A stretch of 64,000 nt of DNA. Origin: CAXBBB01 sp963841855. GTDB lineage: Bacteria; Bacteroidota; Rhodothermia; Rhodothermales; BA12. The first letter of the stretch is position 1. Each line of letters starts with the position of its first letter. A program made the translations under genes and the position numbers. The stretch is from NCBI GenBank assembly GCA_963841855.1, contig CAWJEJ010000003.1:1-64000 (forward strand), given 5' to 3'. Below are positions 17,414 through 24,873 of the stretch, one piece after another. The notes beneath the pieces are model-generated. The model was not told where the DNA came from and did not search any database. It saw nothing but the letters and a program-made list of their open reading frames with translations.

Positions 17414-18123
17414 CGGCCCACCAGAATCCACCGGAATGCCCAGTGCCACGACACGTCGGCTTGGAGTCCGGCGCGTTGGGCGAGCGATTCCATGTCAGCC
17501 CGCGTGAAGCCGCGCGCGACCGAGTGCGGCGCGTCCTGGCGAAACATCTCCGACGCCTGGGTCATCCGCGCTATCAGGTCGATAGCACGATACGCCAACC
17601 GGTGGCGATGCAAATCATTGACGACGACGATGCGGGCGACGCGCCTCAGCTCAGCCAGCAGGCGGACGGCGCCCTGATCGTCGAAGTGGTGGAGGAAGAG
17701 ACCTGCGTGAGCCGCGTCGAAGCTGTCGTCGGCGTAGGGCAAGCGCAGCGCATCGGCCACGTCGAACGTGAGGCGTGGCAGTAGGTGCGGCGGAAGCGTT
17801 CCGGCAGCGACGCGCTCGGCATAGGCGACAGCAGCAGGATTGAGGTCGACCGCCTCGACTTCGACCTGCACGCGCTGGTTGCCGCCCCACTGCACCAAGT
17901 CGATCCCAAAGTCGCCGCCGCCTGCTCCCACATCGAGCACTCTCGCGCTGCGCCCGCTGACCGCGCGGAGCGTTGGCGCCAGCGCTTTGATCGAGTTCTT
18001 CGACCCACCGAGAAATCGTCCGACCAGCCGCAACTCGTCGAGCGCGTCGGTCAGCCGCTCGTCGCCGATGGTGAGGTCGTCCATCATCTCGGGCGACGTG
18101 TCGCGCGTGGCGAGAGAGGGCAT
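17410..18123 (-). CDS. Class I SAM-dependent methyltransferase (UbiE-like)
   Basis: 237 residues. The start at 18123 (MPSLATRDTSPEMMDDLTIG) fits; in-frame codons upstream run into the tRNA region. Motif I is VLDVGAGGGDFGIDL, motif II EVEAVDLNPAAVAYA, then FDVADALRLPYADDSFD (motif post-I) and AGLFLHHFDDQ. The C-terminal half, VVNDLHRHRLAYRAIDLIAR, matches methyltransferases found next to type III polyketide synthases in several phyla. No polyketide synthase is in the window. Translationally coupled to the reductase. Confidence 0.88.
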   Translation of the reverse strand: MPSLATRDTSPEMMDDLTIGDERLTDALDELRLVGRFLGGSKNSIKALAPTLRAVSGRSARVLDVGAGGGDFGIDLVQWGGNQRVQVEVEAVDLNPAAVAYAERVAAGTLPPHLLPRLTFDVADALRLPYADDSFDAAHAGLFLHHFDDQGAVRLLAELRRVARIVVVNDLHRHRLAYRAIDLIARMTQASEMFRQDAPHSVARGFTRADMESLAQRAGLQADVSWHWAFRWILVGR

Positions 18124-18267
18124 GGCGTCGGTAGTTGGTGGAAGAGGGCAAGCGCGCGCCCACACGTCCGGTTCCAAGTAGGCGGCTGGCTTCTTGCACT
18201 TCCCTCTACACCCCAAAACGAAAAACGGCGACCCCGGCTCCTGGGAGTCGAAATCGCCGTTCGCGTG

Positions 18268-18351
18268 TGCCCGGGACTGGAATCGAACCAGCACGGCCTT
18301 GCGGCCACCACCCCCTCAAGATGGCGTGTCTACCAATTTCACCACCCGGGC
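18268..18351 (-). tRNA. tRNA-Leu (GAG)
   Basis: An 84-nt cloverleaf with acceptor GCCCGGG/CCCGGGC and discriminator A. The D-arm contains AAATTGGTAGACAC. The anticodon stem CCATC/GGTGG encloses loop TTGAGGG, giving anticodon GAG. A long variable arm (class II) and T-arm CTGGTTCGATTCCAG follow. The 3' CCA is not encoded. Confidence 0.95.
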
Positions 18352-18401
18352 AGGCGGTCGCGCAGGCGGCGCGGATGCAACGCCGAAGCGCTGCGGAGGA
18401 G

Positions 18402-18474
18402 TGATCCCGGTAGGACTCGAACCTACGGCCCGCTGGTTAAAAGCCAGCTGCTCTACCAACTGAGCTACAGGATC
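18402..18474 (-). tRNA. tRNA-Lys (TTT)
   Basis: A 73-nt cloverleaf: acceptor GATCCTG pairing with CGGGATC through one T-G pair, discriminator A, D-arm TAGCTCAGTTGGTAGAGCA, anticodon stem GCTGG/CCAGC with loop CTTTTAA (anticodon TTT), and T-arm GTAGGTTCGAGTCCTAC. CCA is not encoded. It lies 50 bp upstream of the tRNA-Leu gene on the same strand, so both may share a transcript. Confidence 0.95.
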
Positions 18475-18615
18475 CGGTCCCACCGTTTGATCGGCAGGAC
18501 GGCTATGATACCGCGCTATCTGTGAAGGCGCAAGGAGACCGACCACCGCACCGTTGAAGATTCGGTAAGACGTGATCGCTTCCAAGAATTCGTCGGACGG
18601 AGCTTTCAGAGCGAC

Positions 18616-19638
18616 CTAATCGACTGCGCGTCCCAACTCGCTCACACTGATGCGCGACGGTATCAGTTCGCTCGACTGGCTGTACGTGCCAACCCAGACT
18701 TGGTAGGTGCCGCTGGCCGGGCCGCTGATCGTGATCTTGGGATTGTACCCCTCGCCGCTGTCGTCGTCGCAGTAATACGAGCCATTGGGCGCGCGGATGA
18801 CGAGGCTAAGGTCGCTGCTCGCGGCTGCGCTGAACGTCAGGTCTAGCGATCCCGCCGCGAAGTTGACGGTGGCGTTGGGCGCGCCATTGCCGATGTATCC
18901 CGTACAGCCGGTTCCGCTGAGCGGATTCGCCATCGCCCCGCCCGCGCTGACCGAGATGACGTGCGGATCCCCGTCGAATCCGGATGTCAGACTGGCGCGG
19001 CCGGAATAGGGATCGTTGTTCCAGCCCGGGATAGAACCGCTCGCCCGAGACGTCGGTCTGCCACCCGACGCGCGAGAACTCTCCGCCTGAATGCGTCCGT
19101 TTCCATTCGCCGCCTGAATCACGCCCGACGAACCGCGTCCTCGGTTCGCCATCGACACGGCGCGCCCCAGCTCGCTGATGCCCACGACGCCGTCGACCAG
19201 TTCGCTCGTCTCAGCGTAGGTACCGACCCAGATCCGGTAGGTACCCGACCGGGGCGACGAGATGGTCAGTTTGGGGTTGAGCCCGTCGCCGCTGTCGTCG
19301 TCGCAGTAGTAGCTGCCGTCGGGCGCGCGGACGAGGAGGTTGATGTCGGCCGAGCCTGCTGCGCTGATGGTCAGGTCGAGGCCGCCGGACGTGGAGTAGC
19401 TGACGTTCACGTCGGGGCGCGCGCCGATCCAGCCCGCACATCCGCTGCCCGAGACCGGGTTGCGCTGGCTTCCGCCCGCTCGAACGTCGGTCGTGCGTGG
19501 ATCACCTGAAAAGCCTCCAGACAACGCCATCTGGCCGAAGTACGGTGTTTCGTTCCAGCCGGGGACGTTTTGGGCCGTGACTGGAAACGCGGCGAGCGTG
19601 AGAGCTGCGCACAGGAAGAGAAATCGGAAAGCCAGCAT
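18616..19638 (-). CDS. Secreted protein with two tandem PPC-like domains
   Basis: 340 residues with signal peptide MLAFRFLFLCAALTLAAFPV and cleavage after TAQ. The mature part is two copies of a unit of about 135 residues, joined by a Gly/Ser/Arg-rich linker. Both copies share PGWN..PY.G near their start, a GCxGxIG motif, VRAP(D/N)GSYYCDDDSG with a run of Asp like a calcium loop, TYRIWVGTY or TYQVWVGTY, and a final SELGRAV. The strand pattern resembles bacterial pre-peptidase C-terminal (PPC) domains. Conserved cysteines could form disulfides. Function unknown; export is likely. An alternative start at 19668 lacks better support. Confidence 0.8.
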   Translation of the reverse strand: MLAFRFLFLCAALTLAAFPVTAQNVPGWNETPYFGQMALSGGFSGDPRTTDVRAGGSQRNPVSGSGCAGWIGARPDVNVSYSTSGGLDLTISAAGSADINLLVRAPDGSYYCDDDSGDGLNPKLTISSPRSGTYRIWVGTYAETSELVDGVVGISELGRAVSMANRGRGSSGVIQAANGNGRIQAESSRASGGRPTSRASGSIPGWNNDPYSGRASLTSGFDGDPHVISVSAGGAMANPLSGTGCTGYIGNGAPNATVNFAAGSLDLTFSAAASSDLSLVIRAPNGSYYCDDDSGEGYNPKITISGPASGTYQVWVGTYSQSSELIPSRISVSELGRAVD

Positions 19639-19786
19639 GGCGTGAGGGACGGTGCGGTGTAGGAGCATAGGTAGAGATCCAACCTGTTGATGGAGCGTCG
19701 AATCTCGCTGGGTCAGTATCGCGAAGACCGCGCGCAATACGCATCCCTTGATCCGGTGATATGGGCGTCGCTGGATGCCCGCTCCG

Positions 19787-19794
19787 TACTTTTG
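19787..19794 (+). promoter_or_regulatory. Candidate -7 box for aspS
   Basis: TACTTTTG is an exact match to the Bacteroidota TAnnTTTG -7 consensus, 30 bp before the aspS start. No clear -33 TTTG is seen. Confidence 0.45.
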
Positions 19795-19823
19795 CCGTTT
19801 ACGATCCGACGACTCCCCTCCCG

Positions 19824-21671
19824 ATGTCCGAACCGACCGCTGCCGTCACGCCCGCCCACGCCAACCCGCACCCGCCGCGCACCCATACGTGCGGCGATTT
19901 GCGGATGGATCACGCTGGACACACCGTCACGCTCGAAGGCTGGGTCGACACGCACCGCAACCTGGGCGGCGTCGTCTTCTTCGACCTGCGCGACCGCTAT
20001 GGCCTGACTCAGGTCGTGCTGACGCCCCAAGACAACGACGAGGCGCGGGCGACGGCCGAGCGGCTCAGAGGCGAATACGTCGTCAGTGTCCAGGGCGTCG
20101 TTCAGCAGCGCGAGGCCGGAGCCAACGAAGGTCTAGCGACGGGCGAAATCGAGGTGCGGGCGAGCAGTCTGATCGTGCTCAACACGTCCGAGGCGCTGCC
20201 CTTTCCCGTCAGCGCGCACGAGGAGCGGCAGCAGAACGCGGCGGCGGACTTGAGGCTGCGGCATCGCTACCTCGACCTGCGTAGGGGCGAGCTGCAGTCC
20301 AACCTGATCCTGCGCCACAAGCTCTACCAGATCGTCCGGCGCCACTTCGACGCGCACTCGTTTCTGGAGATCGAAACGCCCGTCCTGATGAAGTCGACGC
20401 CCGAAGGCGCGCGCGATTTCCTCGTCCCGTCGCGCGTGCATCCGGGTCACTTCTACGCGCTGCCTCAGAGCCCGCAAACGTACAAGCAGCTGCTGATGGT
20501 GGCCGGGCTGGACCGGTACATGCAGATCACCAAATGCTTCCGCGACGAGGACCTGCGCGCCGACCGCCAGCCCGAGTTCACCCAAGTCGACGTTGAGATG
20601 ACGTTTGCGCGTGAGGAGACGATTTATGGGCTGATCGAGGAGCTGATGGCGTCGCTGTGGAAGGAGCTGAAGGGCGCCGAGATCACCACGCCGTTTCGCC
20701 GGATGACGTACGACGACGCGATGCACACCTACGGCTCGGACAAGCCCGATCTACGCTACGGTTTGGAGTTCGTCGACCTCACCGAGACGCTCGGTGCATC
20801 CGGCTTCCGCGTGTTTGACGACGCCGAGCGGATCCTTGCGATCCGCATTCCGGGTGAGGGAGACCGGGGACGCGGGGCGATGGACAAGCTCGACAAAGAC
20901 ATCGTACGCAAGAAGATCGGCGCGGGCGGACTGTTCTACTTCAAGAAGCCGTCGGACGGCGGCGATCTGGTCTCGTCGGTCAAGGAGAAGGTGCTCCCCG
21001 CTAAATTCGCCCAGGCCGCAGTGGATAAAGTCGAGGCTCAGACGGGCGATCTGGTTCTCGTCCTGGCGGGCGATGCGGCCAAGGTCTACGAGCAGATGGG
21101 CGACCTGCGCGTCCACATGGCGGGCGAGTTGGGGCTCGTCCCCGATGGCGCCGACGGGCCGTGGGAGTTTTTGTGGGTGACCGACTTCCCGCTGCTCGAC
21201 TACGATGCCGAAGAAGGCCGCTACCACGCCATGCACCACCCGTTCACCAGCCCGCGCCCCGAAGATTTCGGCCTGCTCGACAGCGATCCCGCCCAGGTCA
21301 AAGCGCGCGCCTACGACCTCGTCCTCAACGGCAGCGAAGTCGGCGGCGGCTCGATTCGTATCCACGACCGCAGCGTCCAGCAGCGGATGTTCGAGCTTCT
21401 GGGCATCACGGCCGACGAAGCCCAACGGCGCTTTGGCTTCCTGCTCGACGCGTTCCGCTACGGCGCCCCCCCGCACGGCGGCATCGCGCTGGGGCTGGAC
21501 CGCTTGGTCATGCTGCTCACCGGCGCGACGAGCCTGCGCGACGTGATCGCGTTTCCCAAGACCCAGTCCGCCCAGGAGCCGATGTCGAACGCGCCCGACA
21601 TCGTCGACGACCACCAACTCGCCGACCTCCACATCCGCACCGTCCTGCCCGAGCCCAAGGACAAGGCGTAA
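19824..21671 (+). CDS. aspS: Aspartyl-tRNA synthetase
   Basis: 615 residues, the length of bacterial AspRS. The N-terminal anticodon-binding OB fold shows VTLEGWVDTHRNLGGVVFFD. Class II motif 2 is CFRDEDLRADRQPEFTQ, and motif 3 GIALGLDRLVMLL. The bacterial GAD insertion lies between about residues 300 and 420. The start at 19824 is preferred over one 21 codons earlier because the OB fold follows at normal distance. The enzyme charges tRNA-Asp; whether it is discriminating or also charges tRNA-Asn cannot be told by eye. Confidence 0.96.
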   Translation: MSEPTAAVTPAHANPHPPRTHTCGDLRMDHAGHTVTLEGWVDTHRNLGGVVFFDLRDRYGLTQVVLTPQDNDEARATAERLRGEYVVSVQGVVQQREAGANEGLATGEIEVRASSLIVLNTSEALPFPVSAHEERQQNAAADLRLRHRYLDLRRGELQSNLILRHKLYQIVRRHFDAHSFLEIETPVLMKSTPEGARDFLVPSRVHPGHFYALPQSPQTYKQLLMVAGLDRYMQITKCFRDEDLRADRQPEFTQVDVEMTFAREETIYGLIEELMASLWKELKGAEITTPFRRMTYDDAMHTYGSDKPDLRYGLEFVDLTETLGASGFRVFDDAERILAIRIPGEGDRGRGAMDKLDKDIVRKKIGAGGLFYFKKPSDGGDLVSSVKEKVLPAKFAQAAVDKVEAQTGDLVLVLAGDAAKVYEQMGDLRVHMAGELGLVPDGADGPWEFLWVTDFPLLDYDAEEGRYHAMHHPFTSPRPEDFGLLDSDPAQVKARAYDLVLNGSEVGGGSIRIHDRSVQQRMFELLGITADEAQRRFGFLLDAFRYGAPPHGGIALGLDRLVMLLTGATSLRDVIAFPKTQSAQEPMSNAPDIVDDHQLADLHIRTVLPEPKDKA

Positions 21672-21689
21672 GCCACCGCAACCCTGTAC

Positions 21690-21709
21690 CGACGGGGCAT
21701 GCCCCGTCG
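21690..21709. repeat. Perfect 20-bp palindrome
   Basis: CGACGGGGCATGCCCCGTCG is its own reverse complement, 18 bp after aspS. It resembles GC-rich intergenic palindromes scattered in many genomes; it may terminate aspS or be a dispersed repeat. Confidence 0.6.
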
Positions 21710-21728
21710 CTAGCGGGACTACGACTAC

Positions 21729-21768
21729 CGATTGCAGCGCCGCTATATATATAACGGCGCTGCAATCG
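21729..21768. terminator. 14-bp hairpin with AT loop after aspS
   Basis: CGATTGCAGCGCCG (21729-21742) pairs perfectly with CGGCGCTGCAATCG (21755-21768) around a TA-repeat loop of 12 bases. No T-run follows. It probably ends the aspS transcript or marks a repeat. Confidence 0.5.
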
Positions 21769-21862
21769 CACCTCAATTGCGCGCTATCCACCGCAAAACC
21801 GCATCGCTACGATTGCGCGGCGTGATCCGGGGTATTCTGCGGGGACCACTACACATCTGACC

Positions 21863-23038
21863 ATGCGCGTCGGCACGCTCCGCTTCAATTTCTTCCTGCT
21901 GCTGCTGACCATCGTCACGCTCAGTTTTCTGGGATTGGTATGGGGCTTCATCATGCCGCTCTTCTGGGCGACCGTGCTGGCCGTCATCTTCCGCCCGACG
22001 CACGACCGGCTGACCAAGCTGATGGGTGGACACGAGTCGATCGCGTCGGTAGCGACGGTCACCCTCATCATTCTCGTCGTGCTGATTCCGCTGGCGTTCG
22101 TGGCGGTCGCGCTCGTCAACGAGGCGTCGCACATCTACCAGCGCATCGACTCGGGCGACGCAGTGATCATGCAGGTTATCGACTCGGTCGATCAGGAGAT
22201 TCCGATGGCGCGCGAGTTTCTGGCACGCTTCGGCATAACAGCCGACGACATTCAGGCGCGGATCGCCAGCGCGGCCGTAGCGATCAGCCAAGTCGTCGGG
22301 CGGCAGGCGCTCTCGTACACGCAGAGCGCCGTCGGACTGGCGGTGAGCTTCTTTCTGATGCTTTACGTCCTGTTCTTCTTCATCAAAGACGGTGACACGC
22401 TGCTCGGCCATGTCATCCGCGCGTTGCCACTGGGCGACAGTAGAGAGCGGCTGCTGCTCAAGCGCTTCGCCATCGTCTCGCGGGCGACGCTCAAAGGCAC
22501 GCTCATCGTCGCCCTCGTGCAGGGCACCATCGGTGGAGTGGCGTTCTGGATTCTGGGCATCAGCGGCGCCGTCTTCTGGGGCGTCGTGATGACGGTTCTG
22601 AGCCTGCTCCCGGCCATCGGGACGGCCCTCGTCTGGATTCCGGCCGCCATCATCCTGCTCGCGACAGGCTCTCCAGTCAAGGCGCTCGTCTTGGTGCTGA
22701 TCGGCGTACTCGTGATCGGACTCGTCGACAATATCCTGCGCCCGATCCTCGTCGGACGTGACACGGCGATGCCCGACTGGCTCGTCCTGCTCTCGACGCT
22801 GGGCGGGCTGACGATCTTCGGGCTTTCGGGCTTCGTCATCGGCCCGGTCATCGCGGCGCTGTTTCTGACCGTCTGGGACCTGTTCGCCGACGAGCACGCC
22901 GCGACCGACGATCGTCCGCCGTCCGAACTCGTGCATCCCGACCCGGACGCCCCGCCCGATCCCGAAGACGGCAGCTTCTTCGACCCCGACACTCCCAACC
23001 CCATCGTTCCGGCGGTTTCCTCCCTTCCCGATGCCTGA
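21863..23038 (+). CDS. AI-2E family (PerM/TqsA-type) membrane protein
   Basis: 391 residues. Hydrophobic helices flank a central helical domain, with the family blocks FVAVALVNEASHIYQRI and, near the C-terminus, ALVWIPAAIILLATGSP, LVDNILRPILVGRDTAMPDW and LSTLGGLTIFGLSGFVIGPV. The last two are the signature of the AI-2E/UPF0118 family, whose members export quorum signals or act as Na+/H+ antiporters. The C-terminal tail is an unusual Asp/Pro-rich acidic stretch. The stop overlaps the next start by eight bases. Confidence 0.9.
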   Translation: MRVGTLRFNFFLLLLTIVTLSFLGLVWGFIMPLFWATVLAVIFRPTHDRLTKLMGGHESIASVATVTLIILVVLIPLAFVAVALVNEASHIYQRIDSGDAVIMQVIDSVDQEIPMAREFLARFGITADDIQARIASAAVAISQVVGRQALSYTQSAVGLAVSFFLMLYVLFFFIKDGDTLLGHVIRALPLGDSRERLLLKRFAIVSRATLKGTLIVALVQGTIGGVAFWILGISGAVFWGVVMTVLSLLPAIGTALVWIPAAIILLATGSPVKALVLVLIGVLVIGLVDNILRPILVGRDTAMPDWLVLLSTLGGLTIFGLSGFVIGPVIAALFLTVWDLFADEHAATDDRPPSELVHPDPDAPPDPEDGSFFDPDTPNPIVPAVSSLPDA

Positions 23039-23552
23039 GCCGCGTCCGTTCTGGCGCATACGGCGCGGCGAAGGCGCCGCTCTCGGAATTCTGGCGACTC
23101 TCGGTGGAGTCACGCTGATCGGTGCCGCCGTCACGTACGCGTCGACGCGAAGCGGCGTGTCGCGCGAAGCCGCGAGCACGACGGCTACGACGCTGGCCCT
23201 CGCGTTTTCGTGCCTATCGGTCGCTTCGACGCTGCGCCTGCTGGCCGCGCGCCGAGCAGAACGCCACGCGCTGCCCATCGCGCTCGTCACGGCGCTATTC
23301 GGCCTGATCGTTTTGGGCTTCGGCTTGCACCTCCTCGTAACGCGGCTGGTCGCCAACGGCTACACGTGGATGCTGATGAGCCGGATCATGCCGCCACTCG
23401 GCATCGGCACGACGGCGCTGGCGCTTTGCGCCATATTGCGCGGGACGCTCGGGCTGGTGACGCCGCGCTTGTTACAACCGCCTGACGAGGGCGTCGGCGA
23501 AGCGGGCCGAGGCACCCGTGTCGCAGTGGAAGAACAGAGCAGGCTCGATTAG
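23031..23552 (+). CDS. Small membrane protein, unknown
   Basis: 173 residues with about four hydrophobic helices (GILATLGGVTLIGAAVTYA; LALAFSCLSVAS; IALVTALFGLIVLGFGLHLL; GIGTTALALCAIL). It starts inside the end of the AI-2E gene (ATG at 23031, stop of the previous gene at 23036-23038), so the two are coupled. Its last 81 bp are antisense to the end of the ATP-grasp gene. No family recognised. Confidence 0.65.
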   Translation: MPEPRPFWRIRRGEGAALGILATLGGVTLIGAAVTYASTRSGVSREAASTTATTLALAFSCLSVASTLRLLAARRAERHALPIALVTALFGLIVLGFGLHLLVTRLVANGYTWMLMSRIMPPLGIGTTALALCAILRGTLGLVTPRLLQPPDEGVGEAGRGTRVAVEEQSRLD

Positions 23553-24332
23553 CTCGAGCTCCATCAGAGCGAACCGGCCACCGAGCATCACACCGTCGAC
23601 GCGGGCGAAGAGCGTGGTTCGAGGCAGCAGCGCCATCAGGTGATCGGCGGCCTGGCGTGCGGCAGGCGGCGCGTCTGTGGCCGTTTCGGTCCCTCCCCAC
23701 CGCAGCTGCACGCGAAAGTCGCCCGGCTGGGCGCGCTTCAACGTGGCGTGGCTGAACTGGCCGTCGAGGTAGACGAGCGACCACTCGCCCGCGCTGGCGA
23801 TCTCGGGCAGGAACGGCTGGATGAGGACGGCGCCGTGTTCGGCGAGCGCGTCGACGCGGGACTGGCTCTGGCGCGCGTCGGCCATCACTAGGCGAAACGT
23901 CTCGAACGCCCCAGCGCTGACGGCGGGCTTGACGACGACCTCGCCCCAATCACGCCGCGTCATCACCTTGGGCAGATCGACGACCTCGCCGGGTTCAATC
24001 CACTCGGTATCCACAATGTAGACACCTCGCCTTTCCAGATCGCGCAGATACCTCTTGTCGACGTTACGGCGCATCGTGTCGACCGAGTTGAACACGCGCG
24101 CCCCCGATTTCGCGAGCCGGTCAAGCCATGCGCGGAAGTCGTCCGGTCGCCTATAGTAGTCCCATGTCGAGCGAACGACGACGGCACCGAACGCGGCCCA
24201 GTCTGCGCCCGGATCGTCCCATGCCACGAACCGCACGCTCATCTCGCGGTCGGCGAAGGCGGGCAGCAGCAGACGGTCGTCGGGTGTGCCGTCGGGGAGA
24301 CCGGCGTAGGTGGCGAAGGCGATGCGTTTCAT
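23472..24332 (-). CDS. ATP-grasp superfamily protein (RimK/DcsG-like)
   Basis: 286 residues, start at 24332 (MKRIAFATYAGLPDGTPDD). The order of motifs is AFGAVVVRSTWDYYRRPDDF, FNSVDTMRRNVDKRYLRDLE, WGEVVVKPAVSAGAFETF (ATP-binding Lys), AVLIQPFLPEIASAGEWSLV and ELELIEPALFF (the Glu/Asn metal site, ending in ELIEP). This family includes carboxylate-amine ligases and D-cycloserine ligase-like proteins; many members have unknown substrates. It converges with, and overlaps, the preceding gene. Confidence 0.8.
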   Translation of the reverse strand: MKRIAFATYAGLPDGTPDDRLLLPAFADREMSVRFVAWDDPGADWAAFGAVVVRSTWDYYRRPDDFRAWLDRLAKSGARVFNSVDTMRRNVDKRYLRDLERRGVYIVDTEWIEPGEVVDLPKVMTRRDWGEVVVKPAVSAGAFETFRLVMADARQSQSRVDALAEHGAVLIQPFLPEIASAGEWSLVYLDGQFSHATLKRAQPGDFRVQLRWGGTETATDAPPAARQAADHLMALLPRTTLFARVDGVMLGGRFALMELELIEPALFFHCDTGASARFADALVRRL

Positions 24333-24394
24333 GTCGGGTTCGGAGCACGCGTGGCGTCGTAGCATACTACGATGCCACAATCTGGATCTGACTC

Positions 24395-24811
24395 ATGCGC
24401 CTCGACCTCATCGCTCGCTCGCTGTCTCGCTCGTTCCGCTGGAGCGATTGGGAGCGGCTGATCCGCGCCAATGGCACACGCATCGACCGCCCGTTCGGGT
24501 CGGCGCATCCCACTCACGCCGACATCCGCTATCCGCTCGACTATGGCTACATCCGGGGCGCGTCTTCGAACGACGGCGACGAGGTGGACGTGTTCGTCGG
24601 CAAGGCCGCGACCGGACTCGTCGGTCTGCTCGTCACCCAGGATCGGCGAAAGGGCGACTGCGAACTCAAACTGCTCTTCAACTGCACACCCGCTGATGTC
24701 TATACGGCATACGGTTTTGCCACGTTCGCGCCGGACTTGATGCGGGCTGTTCACGTGCTGCGCCACCCGATGCCCGAACTGTGGGACTGGACCCAAGGCC
24801 GGGCGCGCTGA
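24395..24811 (+). CDS. Inorganic pyrophosphatase-like protein
   Basis: 138 residues. The family I pyrophosphatase signature is present: YPLDYGYIRG followed by NDGDEVDVFVG, matching the DxDxxD metal motif. Standard bacterial enzymes are about 175 residues, so this is a shortened form; the extra catalytic Tyr/Lys residues in the C-terminal half are hard to find. It may act on pyrophosphate or a relative. It stands 63 bp from the divergent ATP-grasp gene and 62 bp before the POT transporter. Confidence 0.75.
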   Translation: MRLDLIARSLSRSFRWSDWERLIRANGTRIDRPFGSAHPTHADIRYPLDYGYIRGASSNDGDEVDVFVGKAATGLVGLLVTQDRRKGDCELKLLFNCTPADVYTAYGFATFAPDLMRAVHVLRHPMPELWDWTQGRAR

Positions 24812-24873
24812 ATGGAATGGGCCGGCGGGCGCGCTGCGCGCTATCTTCGCGTTTCGCTCATCCCACATACCGA

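Noticed and set aside
18268..18474. Possible integration site at the tRNA pair
   Set aside because: No integrase and no duplicated tRNA end is seen within the window.
21773..23356. 527-residue open frame on the minus strand opposite the AI-2E gene
   Set aside because: Low-complexity charged sequence (runs of Arg/Asp/Glu), antisense to a well-supported membrane protein gene.
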